Below, in pieces: positions 11,153-24,596 of a stretch of 64,000 bases of DNA. Location: assembly GCF_036324505.1 (NCBI RefSeq), contig NC_086368.1, forward strand, positions 6,304,521 through 6,368,520, in the 5' to 3' direction. Numbering within the stretch: position 1 is the first letter of the stretch; every line of letters starts with the position of its first letter. This stretch comes from Eleginops maclovinus. Its lineage: Eukaryota > Chordata > Actinopteri > Perciformes > Eleginopidae. Below the pieces are notes generated by a model that searched no databases, had not been told where the DNA came from, and worked only from the letters and a program-made list of their open reading frames with translations. A program made the translations under genes and the position numbers.

Positions 11153-13473
11153 GTTCCCGGTGTGTAAGGAGACTCACAAAGTGTCAGAAAATACAACCCT
11201 CTCTCTTTTCCTCCTTACCCACATCTCTAAAAACGGAGGGACGAACAAACTGATCCAGATTTGCTGCCGATATGACGTCATATGGGAAATGTGGGCTGGC
11301 TTTACAATGAACTCCTGGCAACAACGGAGCTTTTTGTTAAAAGCACCAATGCTCACCCCTCTACCACTCCGCTCTGTGTATTGGTGTTAACTTTGTTAAC
11401 ATAAAATACGACTTAATATCTTTGTCAGTGTTTTCATGACTCAGATGAGAATCTGATATCTACATACAACATTGTCGGTGAAAAAGACAAGGATGAAATA
11501 TAGGGAAAGATACTAGTGTACAATTTTTTCAGTCAATTCTACTTTAGTGATGGCTTATAATAGATTACGACGCACAACGAGGAGGTCCCCAATGACTGTT
11601 GTTACTTAAAATGTTCTCATTGAGTATGTTACGGTGAAAAAATTGAGTTGTGCTCATCAAGTTATATTGACAAAGAGTTGAAAGGCAGTTCATTTATTTT
11701 ATTTTTTTAATGGTTGCTTTAAAAAAAACTAAAAGAACATTACAATCGGTATTGGCTGCGTCTAAATTAATATTTTTAATTGTGCTATTGGTTGAGAAAT
11801 GTGCAATTGTTGTTAACAATTTACATTTGTTAAATTTAACTATGCCAACAGGGCTTTATTTATGCACAAACGTGTTTAAGCTGAACACCCAATCAGATTG
11901 ACCTCTCACACTATCAGGCTCTGCAGCCATTCAACATGCTGCATCGACCAAAAAGCAGCAGACAAGGCCTGAATGATTTACAAAACAGCTGATGCAACTT
12001 TACCCTTGTCATAATTTCATAATGTATTCACAAAAAAGAGACCAAGAAAGAGGCTGAGATTGAATAAAAGTAAAGTAAAAGTAATTCAAGGCAGTTAATA
12101 TGACTCTAAAAAAGCAAAGACATAAATAGAAAATAAACAGATTGGGATGGGAAAAAGACTTTCATAAGTGATTGCTGATTTATACTCGAGTGCAAATGTT
12201 ACTACTCTTAAGACTAAGCTGATCATTTAATACAACTTCTAGACATTAAGTAGCAGTTTTCTGCAGAGTTCAGGGTTTCTGCTGCGGCTGTGCTCACCAG
12301 TGTGACAAATAACTTCCACAGAGCAACATCATCCATCACAGTGAACACCAGAGACAGATTTCACTGCATTACTACGCTGCGTAACGATCTCCAGACACTC
12401 CTGAAGTAACCTCCAGGAAATAATCCCCGTAAACATCTTCCCTTAGAAACTTCATCATCTCAAAAGATTAAAGTGGTGTTATCTTTTATCTAGTCTCTTT
12501 AGGCGGCTAAATGTCATGATTATAATGCAGTATACTACGGAAAGGGGTTAATCAAAACTGTACAAGCAATCTAGCTGTGCTTTTGAGTGAAACAAGTACA
12601 CCCGAGGCAAGAAATAAACTAATTACTAGTGAACTACTATTGGTGAACTTTCCACCATCTTAATTTGATTTTTAGCTGAATTCTGGCCATTCGTTCCAAT
12701 CTCAAATGATTGGCTGATGATTACACAGCAATTAAGCGTTTTTGTGGACCTGTTTTTAGACTCTTGTCATTAATGACTCCATCTGACTGCGTCGTTCCAA
12801 ATATTTGTTTCTGCTGCATTCATTAAATCACAGTGGTCTGTTATGCTTTAATTTTTCATCACCGAGGCAATCACTGTGCAGAATGGTGTATTATTCATCA
12901 CCACAGCCTGCAGCAGCTCTGTCACTCAAACAGAATCATCCCAGCGGGAGACCCATGTCCATAATGAGATTTATTTTTTGCCAGTTCCTAAAACAAAGTG
13001 GCATTAATCATGGCATGGTAGGGATTTGACAACTTGTAAGCCGGGGGTCTAACACAACCTAAATTGATGAGGTGTAGATGCACGGATGTTTCAGATATAT
13101 GCCTTTTAATAAGGCAACAGTGGAACCTGCAGCATGGCTTTAGGGATAGAAATATCAGTCTGTCTGGCGAAGGTTGACCACTTTGGTCAAGAACTTCCGC
13201 AACTGTTGCTGGATTGTCATCCAATTTTCTCCTGACATTGATGATTCCCACACACTGTATCCTGAACTTTTTTAAATCCAGCTCAATCATAATTTACACA
13301 TTTTAGTTTTTTTATGAAACAGAGAATTTCACTTTTTTAGCCAGCACCATCAGCAGGTCACCATTTAACACTAAGAGTTATGCCCATCATTTAGGACATT
13401 AAGCCTCAGCTGTACTCTATGTTTAGTAATAATTGGCAAATGCTAGCATCCTATATATCAAAATATAGGGTTA

Positions 13474-13546
13474 CTGAGAAATTTGAAAAAGTAAAATTTG
13501 ATGAAAAATTTGAAAAAGTCAAATTTGAAAAAGTCAAATTTCTCAG
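13474..13546. repeat. Small tandem repeat bounded by a perfect inverted repeat
   Basis: A 15-bp unit AAATTTGAAAAAGTC occurs at 13,506-13,520 and 13,521-13,535, with a near copy at 13,479-13,493. The block is bounded by CTGAGAAATTTG (13,474-13,485) and its exact reverse complement CAAATTTCTCAG (13,535-13,546). Confidence 0.8.
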
Positions 13547-14196
13547 CTCATGCCGATGTCAACGTTTCTTCTTTGGTTTTTAGATTGTCTTTCTTCTCCT
13601 TTTGTACCTGGAAAACATTACCTTTTTTCCACATAAAACTGAAATGTTTTTCAGCTATTCATTACTCATCGAATGAGCACAAATACTGGCATAAAAATAC
13701 TTTTTTTAAAATGTCTTTACTCTGCTGAACTATAACCTACTCATTGAAGAGATTTTCAGTTCCAACAGTCCGTGGTTGCGTTTGAATCTCTGCAGGCTCT
13801 AGACCTTTGAAGCATTAAAGCTTAGACGTTACTACTACTAAAAAAATGTAATTATCTTCAACACTTTGGTTTTTATTGTGAATTTTAAAAAGAGTTTGGC
13901 TTCTCTCGGGGCTTATCCAAGGGCCCTGGAGTTTATTGCTTGGTATTGCCAGGGAACAGAAACCATTATTTATGTCCTGAAAACTGAATTTAAGATAAAG
14001 CTTCCCAGCAGGTGTTTACTGCGTACTCTATCTTCATAAAGTAACTCACTTATCTTCCGTCCTCACCAAAACGCCAAGACCAGGCAAGCACTGTTCAGTA
14101 AATAACACACATTAAAAAAGGTGGAAAAAACCCACAACATAACATGACCTAAATTCACAGCTCTTTGACTAAGGCTCACAGGAACACCAAGTCCGT

Positions 14197-14414
<218 letters not shown>

Positions 14415-17400
14415 TCTATCAGAGTGTTTTGCGTGCGGTCCAGCAGAGACTGATGATGGAAAACACTGTCAGGAGTTTCCAGTTTCTGTGCCCAGCTCAA
14501 AATATTTCTACAACTCAGACCTGTTGTGGAGAGCTTTATGATGTGCAAGCTGCCTTAAAGAACATTCTGACCCGTCCTGTTTGTTGGCATTGGCTGAAAT
14601 ATGTATATAGAGTGTAAAAAAACTGTAAAGTACCAACAGCTGATAAACGTTCTAGCATTTTTATCCTCATCCTAAAATATTAATTTGGGTCATTGCTATA
14701 ACATTTCAATTGTATAGTTTTTGTATTTTAACTAAATGTAGAACAGCTTTTTAATCACTCAAACTTATTCGAGAATTAATAACTACTTAATAAATGGTTT
14801 ATCAACAAAGATGCCAAAAAAACGAAAATACAGTCCTTTTTTCATATCATAACAAATTGAATACATTTAGATACTTGTTTTTTTGATCTCATGGAAGAAC
14901 TATAACTAAAGTGTTATATTTCATTAAAAAACCCTCCTTAAGTTTACCTCCTGGAAAGATAACTTACATTATCAAAAGCAACACATTTTCTTTTGGAAAG
15001 GATCCTTTTTTATTGCTTATTAAATCACTTTATAATCCTGGAGGACCTCTGTACTTGTGAGTCACAAGATGTAAACACACTCCGTCCTGTTTTAAAAGCA
15101 AGAACTACTGTATGCAACAACAAAAGATACAAATGAAACACACTTCAGGTTTAGTATAATTGCGTGTTCTCATCTGCAGAGTGCATGAATAACAAACCCA
15201 ACAGTTGTCTGAGCATACCACACCAAACAAACTCTGTTGCAAGTTTTCTAACAAATGTCAACCACTGAAGACTTCCAGCTTCATTTCTTCACAGCATGTT
15301 GATCTCTCAGTGCCAAAACCCATGAGAGTAAAGAGTTTAGGCGCCACATATCGTCGTAAACAAATCTAAAAAAAGCTTGATGAACAACACAGAGCCTGAT
15401 ACGGACCGTACGAGTGTAAAAGCCCTGGTTCAGATGGTGGACAGCAGAAACGTTACCTGTCAGGTCTGCTTCCTGTGCGTCAGGTGATGATTTGTCACAG
15501 GACAAAGTTCACTGTTCCTCTATCTCAGCCTGACTCGGCTTGTGGGAAAATAGATTCTCCTTTCTTACTTCATTTTCTCTCCTTGTTAAAGAGCGTGATT
15601 AAAGTCATTCCAGAACAACTTTGTTTCTTTCTACTCTTTGCTGCTCCTCCTCTTCCTCTGAGCCAAACAGCTGATTCTCCTTCTTTAACTTGTGCAACTT
15701 ACTATCGCTCCACCCCTCCTGCTACTCAGTGCAAGGAAACAAACGCCTCTTTCTGCAATGCGATGGCTTTTATGGTCTGTAGGAGGGTAAAGGTGCGCGG
15801 GATAACTAACCTGGCTCTGCATGAGGGGTCAGGGTTATCATTTGTATCATCAACTTACAAGCTGGCATTCAAAAGCTCCACAAAGGTTCTGAATATGAAA
15901 CACCTTCTGAACCACTTCACAAAAGGGTGTGAGAGTGTGTGTGAGTGTTTTAAAGGAAATATGGCAGGTTATTACTGATAAGAGAAACAGAAGGTCCCAT
16001 AGATAAACAATAGTGGTTAAAACTCATATTGATAGTTTTACTTCTATATTTCAGTCGTATCAGTCCTATTTTACCTGGTTGAATTATATTTCACCAGATA
16101 AAAGAAGAAGTTGTGTTTCCTGTACAGAAACTGGAACTGTGAAAGGAAAGCAGCATGTTGTCAAACTGCTCTGGCCACGCCCCCATATGTGATGTCACAG
16201 CAGGTTGTGGCATTAAATGGAATGCACAGCAATGTAGGAGTGTTCACAAACTATCATTTTGTTTTATGTTTCCGTGAGTCCCTTTTTTTCTGAAATATAT
16301 TGATGGTGCCTTTATTAGAGATACAGAGGTGAAATGGGAGATAGACGGGATGACTTTCTGAAATGTTCTGCACGTTCAGGAAGAGATCATTTGAATAGTA
16401 ATAGTAAATGTCATGCGTTCAAAAAGGGCAAGATAAATATGATGGCCCGGTACTTTTCCTTTTTTTTTTTATGTGTGAGAATGTTAGAATAGTATTCATT
16501 ATTATTAAAGATTTTCTGACTTTTTTAACTTGAGTTTTCAGGTTCACACCTACAGTAATGAATGATAACATTGAATCAGGTTTTCAAAGGACACATATTT
16601 GGTCTGATATTTAAATCCGTCGCTGGCACACAGAGGACGACTGTATGAAACTGTATTTGGTCAACCTCCAGATGGCTAAAGCTCACACGCGGGGAGCAGA
16701 CACATTCTTCAGCTAATAATAAATCCATCTGATTTAGCTCTACATCACTGCCCCTCCAGCTGTGCTTCATAGAGAGCTGCAGACTATTGTGGATGTGTGA
16801 TGGTGGGTGGCATCACTGATACATCAGCCTATGATGGGGTAATATCATCCATATTCTCTCTGTAAAGTGTGTTTATACTTAAGTTATACCTAATTCCATT
16901 CATTAAAAATGAATTTGATTCAGTGGAGAGTATATTTACTGTAATTCAGTCCATTTACATCAGTTTTATTCGTTTAGGTATTTTCAGCACAACTGTGATG
17001 CCTGACAGTAAGTAGAGCGCAAACGACAAAGGATTTTCTACCTGATGGGGAATCCAATAAGAAGGATTTTTTTTTTAAATCTAGCTTTAAAAGCAGGCTA
17101 CTGAGTATTGAAACGGTTGCAGTTGGAATCAGTGCTTCATGCGATTGGCTTCTTTGGAAGACCTTCATACGGAGCTCCGATCAAAGTATTTAGAGCAAAA
17201 ATCCAGCCAATAATCTCCAGTGGCTGATCAATCAAATCCTTGGATCGAAATGCAGCCAAAAATAAAACTATAATGCTCTGAAAAGTGAAAGTGTACCGAG
17301 TCAACACTCAAAGGGAAAGTGCTTCTATTTCATCCGATTTTACATTTTCCTGAAAGAAGAACCAAGTTGGTTGTTGAGCTAACTTGGGAATATTGACATT

Positions 17401-17580
17401 AACCGTCATTCCTAGTGTGAGGTTTGAGTTAATGGCAGCTTTACATTTATTTTTGGTTCACTGCTTTAGCTGCCCGCCGCACAACTACGCTCCACTCTCA
17501 CTGCTCTTGAGACGGTTAGAGACCAGCTGGTGAAGCATTAGGCAGATGAAGAGACATAATTCGCTGTCACTGCACCTAAC

Positions 17581-19397
17581 CAGTGTTGGGTGTAACGCGT
17601 TACAAAAGTAACAGAGTTACAGTAATGTATTACTTTTTGCTGTAACGCAGTAATATAACGCATTACTTCTGAAATGTGGGTAATATAATACCCGTTACAA
17701 TTCTCAGTAATGCAGCTGCAACACATTTTAACCCAAAATGACGTGGTGTTTTGTTTCTAAGAATTCACAAACATTGCGAGACATTCCGACACCAGAGAAC
17801 AATCGTTCAGGTAGAATAGTAACTCAGTGAGCCTGTTTACTATTGGTTAAGAGGGCTGCAGAAACAGATTTGTGGTTGAGAGCTGCAGGGTCACAATGCA
17901 GAGCTGCAGGCTCGGAGAAAAGAAAAGAAACAGACAGGAGTGCGCGCAGGCCGAAGCAACAGAGGGTAACTTTCTCTCTCGGTCAGCATGCCTCTTAAAC
18001 CCTGAGAAGTTCAGAGACTCGTGGCAGAGTGTTGAAGATATGCAGACTCTGTCCTCTGTGGAATCTCCGGCTTTTAGAAAGCTTGTCAGCCAAATCCCCG
18101 TTAACACACCAATGACACGGTGAGCTAACGTTGCCATAGAGACTTGGTCATATACAGCAGGTTACAGGGCCGTGCAGAGGCTCCACTAACATGTTATTAA
18201 TAACACACAGAGACGTCATGTTACCGGTGTCAAATATAATTCAGCCGACTTAAACGGAGCATGAGTTTAACTTCTAGCTCTTTTCCTGATGTTCAGCATG
18301 TACTGCCAGATACACAGATAATTAATGAATGAATTAATGAGCTGCAATAAACTACATTTTAGCTGTCGTGGCTTCCTTCCTTGTATTTCTATCAAGCCAA
18401 TAGACGCCTTAAACAGACAGCTCTAACTCGTTTTCTTTCCTTTAGTTACTCACATTTTGAAGAGTTGCTTAGCCTCCGATGGTTTGGATGATGTTGCGAT
18501 GTGTTTGCTCAAAATAAAATAACAAACTTTTGCACACGCAACAAAGAAAATAGGCCTTTACAATATTCAAAAGAAATAAGCAAAAATAAAATAAAATAAT
18601 AACAACAGGTACTTGTACTATGTGTACGGTTTGTAAGGTTAAAAACTGTTCCTTGACGGCGTCTCTCACACAGATTGCCCATCACTGTGGCTTTTAGCCC
18701 GGCGCTGTGGGATTTGTAGTCCTTTATAGTGAGTTGAATACAAACGTCACAATTAGGTGGCCTTACTAGGCAAAAACAAAATACTGGCTCTAACATACCG
18801 GCCCCTATTGTTATGGGCATCTTTAATAACAATAAACAGCAAAAAAATCAAAGAGCCAGACAAAGTCAGTCTTCATATTCTATTTGAGATAGAAGACAGG
18901 GGGGTCTTAATAATATATCTTCAGTTATGTTCTTATTCCTAGGCAGGCACCAGTAGGCATATTCTGCTTATAGGTCTTTCCAGCTGGCTGGTTTTTGTCT
19001 TAAGAAGAACACTCCGAATTAGTCCTCCAGATCCAGGACGCGTCTCCATAACTCTTGCTATTAACCAGGATCCACGAGGTGCATTTGAATCCATAATTAA
19101 TACAATGTCTCCAGGTATGAAGTTCCTTTTAATGCGATTCCATTGCTGTCTTTCTTGCAAAAGTGGTAGATATTCTTTGATCCATCTGGTCCAAAACAAA
19201 TTTGCAATGTACTGCACTTGTCGCCAGTGGCGTCTCGAGCATGTAGTTTTGCAGTTATTTTGGTGGAAGTAACTCAAAAGTAGTGTAACGCATTACATTT
19301 CAGAGACAGTAATAATGTAATCTAACTTATTACTTTAAAAAGACAGTAATAAGTGATATGTACTGTATCACATTTTGGAAGTAACTTGACAACACTG
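17581..19397 (+). mobile_element. hAT-like non-autonomous element, copy 1, with BEL/Pao insert
   Basis: The ends are CAGTGTTGGGTGTAACGC at the left and CAACACTG at the right (reverse complement CAGTGTTG). Near-matching 8-bp flanks CACCTAAC (17,573-17,580) and CTCCTAAT (19,398-19,405) lie in what looks like a SINE remnant. It carries an 83-codon ORF (17,872-18,123) nearly identical to one in the inverted copy at 56,410-57,361. That ORF ends VESPAFRKLVSQIPVNTPMT, reminiscent of the segment after the BED finger in hAT transposases. The element is interrupted by a BEL/Pao fragment (18,364 to about 19,237). Confidence 0.75.
18364..19237 (-). mobile_element. BEL/Pao retrotransposon 3' fragment (DUF5641 end plus LTR)
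   Basis: The minus-strand open frame (within 18,939-19,277) reads RRHWRQVQYIANLFWTRWIK and continues EYLPLLQERQQWNRI, with GDIVLIMD and GLIRSVLLKT further on. This is the C-terminal DUF5641-type domain of BEL/Pao polyproteins. A purine-rich tract (AATAGGGGCCGG) follows, then a probable 432-bp 3' LTR from 18,795 down to 18,364, starting TGTTAGAGCC and ending CACGACA. Gag, protease, RT and the 5' LTR are absent, so it is a 5'-truncated, inactive fragment sitting inside the hAT-like element. Confidence 0.75.
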
Positions 19398-19972
19398 CTC
19401 CTAATACTAGGATGGGTTAAATGCAGACTAAAATCCACTGTGTGGTCCATAAGAGACCAAGATCAGAGCTGAAATCAAAGTGGTCATAGAGTTTTGGATA
19501 CCAACTCTATGTCTGCCAAGACAGACAGCAGGAGCACAGCAGATGCATCACTTTTATGTTTCTGTCTGTATTCACGCAGGCCAGGATGCTCCTCTGTGTT
19601 TTCCAGACTGAAAGCCGGAGCGGGGGCAGATGGCGCTGCCCACCATGGCACCATGTCCCGGCATCTCAACACACAATCACACACGGGACTCCCAGTACAG
19701 TAGGAAGCTCATGCTGGGTCAGCTGCTGGTCAGCTTAAGTGCATTTAACACACACACTATGATTGATACTCTCATTTGTAACCACAACATCCTTCATTCC
19801 CCAACACTCGGCATGAACATATGTGAACATCAAATGAACACCAGAAGTATTCAAATGGTTATCGCAAGACCAACCATGAACACACACTCTATTCCCCCCA
19901 CAGCTTGTTGACAAAATGTCCTCATCAACAACTAGACTGACACTAATCACATCACTATGCAAGAAGAAATCT

Positions 19973-20315
<343 letters not shown>

Positions 20316-20475
20316 GTGTGTGTAAGCAGGCAATAAGGCAAGCAAACAACTGTCAGTAACTGGTTCATTATGACCGATAATCATTTTCCATTAATGAGCA
20401 GAAACTTTTCCTTACAATGTATCAGTGATCAATGTGAAATCTTCATGATGAGTCTAAACCAATAAGTGTGCTTAC

Positions 20476-20548
20476 TCGCTTCGCCGCCGTGCCTCCATCC
20501 CATCAGGTAGGAACAGTTTGATTGTTGACACGATGCAGCCATGGGTGA
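20476..20548 (-). CDS. slmap: SLMAP coding exon 3
   Basis: This 73-nt exon lies between acceptor TTTCCAG and donor GA then GTAAGCA. With the phase-1 base of exon 2 it reads VTHGCIVSTIKLFLPDGMEA and then RRRS, matching the SLMAP segment just after the FHA domain. It ends in phase 2 and pairs correctly with exon 4. A copy of a DENND6A exon lies about 160 bp away (20,089-20,315) on the opposite strand. Confidence 0.92.
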
Positions 20549-22661
20549 CTGGAAACACAAACAGACAACCATCATGTTATCGCCCAACACTTCAGAGCTG
20601 ATTATAAAAATCACATCAGGATAAATTGGAAGTGTCCGTCATCACTGAATCTATCTATCAATTCAGTTTTGGAAAACACAAGTAGAATCCTAACATAGAA
20701 TGGAGATATTTGAAATGGCACAACCTGGTAAGCTATCTGAAGCTTGAGAATATGACAGTGGGTATTATAAAAAAGATTAGTAGCACGTCTAGAAAAGGAA
20801 AGAGTTCATGTATTATACATACTATTTTTACCATGGGGACTGGAGAACACTTCAGCTGTAGTATAAAAGTTGGTTGGCTTCCATTACTCCCTTTTTTCAT
20901 ACTTGTACTACTTTAATAATATCCGGATAGCTATTATCTTCATGCTACAACCCATTTTGTGTCATATTGATGTGGGGGTGTATAACCTCACACAAAGTTC
21001 ACTGATTATGTCAATCATTGTGATATTAGATCGAAACACACAGGGCTGGTGTGTGTTTCACTCTCATTTGGAAGATGCTTTTGTTCTGAGAGAGAGTTTC
21101 CCCCTGAATATACCCTGGCTCAGTCACTTATTCAAGTAATCTTTCACATGTGGACACAAGCATTCAGCTATTTTAACCCCTACACCTCTACAAATAAATT
21201 AACAACCCACTCTATCATCTGAGCACAGCCAGCCACGTCTTCCGTCTCATGATAGGGTTGGGCTTTAAATTGGATATACTCAACGATCTACGTACGATGT
21301 ATGAAATGACTATATCGCTAGCATCCAGTACAAATTGTCTCGTAATTATTGTAAGCCGTCGACATAATTCTTTCTTTGTCATGTTGCTCTTCCTGCTCTC
21401 TCCTATGGCTTTCTGTCCCTCTCAAAGACACAAGTGTACTTCACACACTCGCCTGTCTATCAACACCAGTAGTTATGTACTGTTTGCTAAATTATGTGAT
21501 AACACCACAGCATAACCAGCCAGATGTTTTGACTTTAAGCAAGCCATCATCCTGGCTCTGCGGTCGTCTGCACCCAGCTATAGTTAATCAGCTTGTCCCT
21601 CTTTTCAGAGTGTTCGTTACAGTACACCTTGCCCCCGTCCCGACCTGCTTCCTGTCACGGGCTGTCCTCAGTGTGAAGGTGGTTTCCCGACCCGTCTTCT
21701 AACTTTTAAGTCGTTTTGTTAACCATGCTTGGTGGTTGTGTGCTTTATGTTTGGTTATGATTGATCAGTCATATATCCCACATGTGTTTGTAGAGCAGAA
21801 CATTATTTATCCTCTTAATGCTGATCTAAAAGTGAACCAGATCGGTTCTTAATCTTAAAAATGCTACATTTATGTTGATTTTTTTAGCAATTATTTCTGT
21901 GATTTTCATATTGCAATACTACAGAAACATTTATATTGCAATGGCTTTCTTTCAAAATGGTGCAGTCCCCCTTCTTATGAAAGCAAAATAAAAGCAACGC
22001 TGTGTTTATTTAAATGTGAATGAGCAACAAAAAAAATGTGTCATTCAATAAATAATACAAAAATTGTTATGATGCAAATACTGATCGAAATAATTGTAAT
22101 TATCATTTTGGCCAAAATGATAAATGATAAAATGTATTCAGTGAATCTAGTAGCTTTTCACTTTCTTTTTTTCAAGCTGTATATGTTTCCATATAGTTAA
22201 AAGTAAATTCATTTCATTTTATTCTACCACTTACGCATCATGAATAGCCAGACATGCCTAATATACATTAAACATAATGGTTTAGTGACTTTCATCTGGA
22301 GGCAGGTGTGTGCCAGGATGTGCATTTGGTCTCCAGAATGAAAGCGGTATAAGTGGAGCTGAAAATCTGACCTCAATATCTGCTCTGCTCTTTGTATGCA
22401 AACAGTATAGTCCATGACCTTTACACAATGAGCCTTAAGGTACCATTAAGGGTTAGTCAAGTGTAATTATTTCAGGGTTGTATGTGTGCATTATTAACAA
22501 AAAGGCTGGTAGAGTAGGGAGCATAATAGTTCTGTTGTACCTCACTAACAAAAATTTATGTATTCCTCTCTTAGCATTTCTACATTTTGAACCTTGTTTC
22601 TGTGTACTATTATCACTAGTATTGTATTATATTACTGTTTGTAAATATATTTCAAATGTAC
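20549..22661. other. SLMAP intron 2
   Basis: AT-rich. An orphan TAGGGTTGGGC near 21,253 resembles a hAT terminus, but no partner end was found. At about 22,080-22,130 there is text similar to the interior of the hAT family at 39.6 kb (aattatcattttggccaaaa). Nothing coding was recognised. Confidence 0.45.
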
Positions 22662-22809
22662 CTTTTCGTGTGTTCTCAGTGACGTCGACGCCGAACTGGA
22701 TGATGTCTCCGGAGAGAACCTCGCAGGGAAGACTCTCCTCCGAGCCGCGACTCAACCTCTGGCTGTTGATGAACGTCCCGTTGCTGCTTTTAGTGTCCTG
22801 CAGGAAGAA
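22662..22809 (-). CDS. slmap: SLMAP coding exon 2: C-terminal half of FHA domain
   Basis: This 148-nt exon encodes FFLQDTKSSNGTFINSQRLS and onward to DVTENTRK plus one base. The KSSNGTFIN loop is the conserved FHA motif that pairs with GRS and SRNH from exon 1, so the split domain is complete. The acceptor is TGTGTCAG and the donor is AAAAG then GTACATT. It leaves in phase 1, matching exon 3. The intron separating it from exon 1 is about 22.3 kb and holds most of the mobile elements in this window. Confidence 0.95.
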
Positions 22810-22918
22810 CTGACACACAAAGACAGCCGGTGAGAACCATGGGAGGAAATGAAAATGCCACGAAGCCATCAGACAAGGATAGACTGCAATAATCATTGGA
22901 ATGAAGTCTAGTTGAAGT

Positions 22919-23000
22919 TAGGGCTGTGCAATATGGAGAAAAAAAACATAATTTTTCTGATGAAATAACTCAATATCGATATTGCGAACATATCACATCC
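22919..23000 (+). mobile_element. Orphan hAT-like 5' end
   Basis: It starts TAGGGCTGTGCAATATGG and continues into AT-rich sequence with CAATATCGATATTGCG. This resembles hAT-family ends such as the one at 39,642. No matching right end or target duplication was found, so it is a truncated remnant. Confidence 0.4.
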
Positions 23001-24044
23001 AAACATTGTGCTTTCACAGAACATTTACACATTGACCATTTTTATGAATAATTCTTCCACTGTATTCGTCATATGATGGGTGCAGCAAAGAAATAGAAAC
23101 AGCTGCATTTAAAAAATGCTATATTATTACATAGGCTTTTTTTGTCAACAAAAATAGAGATTTTGATTACATTATTTTTTTAACTAGTTTATTAAGATTA
23201 TATTAATATCTTTGTATTAAAAACAATATTGCCATTATTATTGTCCATTATTGAGTACACAGTCTAGACCAAAATGGTGCACAGACCAACATTACCATCC
23301 TGGGAGGCCACACTGATGTAGTTGTAAAGCACATTCACATTTTGACGGTATATTAGTTACGGAAGTCTGACGAAAAAGGGACTTTTTAAATCAACTTATC
23401 ATGCCAAAATATTCAATTCCGGGTTTTCAATCTAAATGTGTCACAAAACTTTATCCTTAACGTGTTTACCCCTGAACCCTGTTCCAAACTGATGTGCGGT
23501 TACCGTGTTACTGTCATCTTATCAAACATATCTCTTATCATTTCAGTCTGAGGACATGCTTTCTGGTCTGCATGAGTTCTTTCGTTGTACTCTTGGTTCA
23601 CAGTGAACTACTCACTACACTTCTTCTGTCAGTAGTGCTGTGAGAATAGTCCATGTTTTATTCCTGAGGCTGTACTGTAGGTCCACAGCATGGGAACATA
23701 TAAATCATACTGACAATACAATGCAACAGCTCATGAGACTAGGGCTGCATGAGCAAAATACGAGACAAAACTAGTTGCGGTTATATTCACGGATATTGTA
23801 ATTGGGATTAGATTTGGGATTTAAGACAGAATGATTTTGAAACATTATTCACATAATCACTTAAATATATTAAAATTATAATGCTGTGATATTTTTTAGG
23901 AGGGTCTGTACAAAACAATGGTTTTGTTGCTACCATCTGTTGAAGGATATTTTAACACATTTTAAATTTACCAAATATTGCGCCTTTTCTTTTTGCAGTT
24001 GTCCTTTTCCTACAGTGTGTGTTATATACGTTTTTGTGATTGTA

Positions 24045-24440
24045 AATGGTCTGCAAAGGCTAAAATCCCAAAATTCCCTCCAGAGGAAATTTCTCTCCCA
24101 CAAACTCCCTGAAACGCCTCCATTGGACTACTTTGTTTACTTCCTTGACATAATGACATCACTAAGTAGCACTCTCGCTCATATTCAAACACATTGTACT
24201 TGATAAGCTAAGAGGTGGGACATCTCAAAGCAGTTGAACAATCACAACAGAGCCAGCTAGCTGACCAATCAGATCAGACTGTTCTCTGGTTTCAGACAGA
24301 GGGTAAAAGAGGTGCTGCAGTACAGGCAGTATGAGAAAAATAAAGAGCTTTTTGAACATTAAAGCATGGAGACATGTCCCAGTAGAGACACAAAGTACTG
24401 ATATGAGCCTGAAAATGAGCAGAATGTCCTCTTTTAGACG
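24045..24440 (+). repeat. Dispersed repeat (MITE-like), copy 2
   Basis: The same family as 8,776-9,080 in opposite orientation, starting near ggtctgcaaaggctaaaa and ending near gaaaatgagcagaatgtcct. The copies are well diverged, so the family is old. It lies in SLMAP intron 1. Confidence 0.6.
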
Positions 24441-24551
24441 CTGAGCTCATATTTGAGAACAACAACTATCACAACAGTAAAACAGAAAGAGTCAGAAGGA
24501 ATCGTTCACACATTAAGAAAACAAACCCATTCACAGATATAGAAATGATAG

Positions 24552-24552
<1 letters not shown>

Positions 24553-24595
<43 letters not shown>
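24553..24595. repeat. (CA)n microsatellite
   Basis: About 43 bp of CA in SLMAP intron 1. Further short CA and CTGT tracts follow at 24,700-24,776. Confidence 0.95.

Positions 24596-24596
<1 letters not shown>

Noticed and set aside
18469..18832. Overlapping minus-strand ORFs of 66 and 107 codons
   Set aside because: They fall in the BEL/Pao LTR, which is non-coding.
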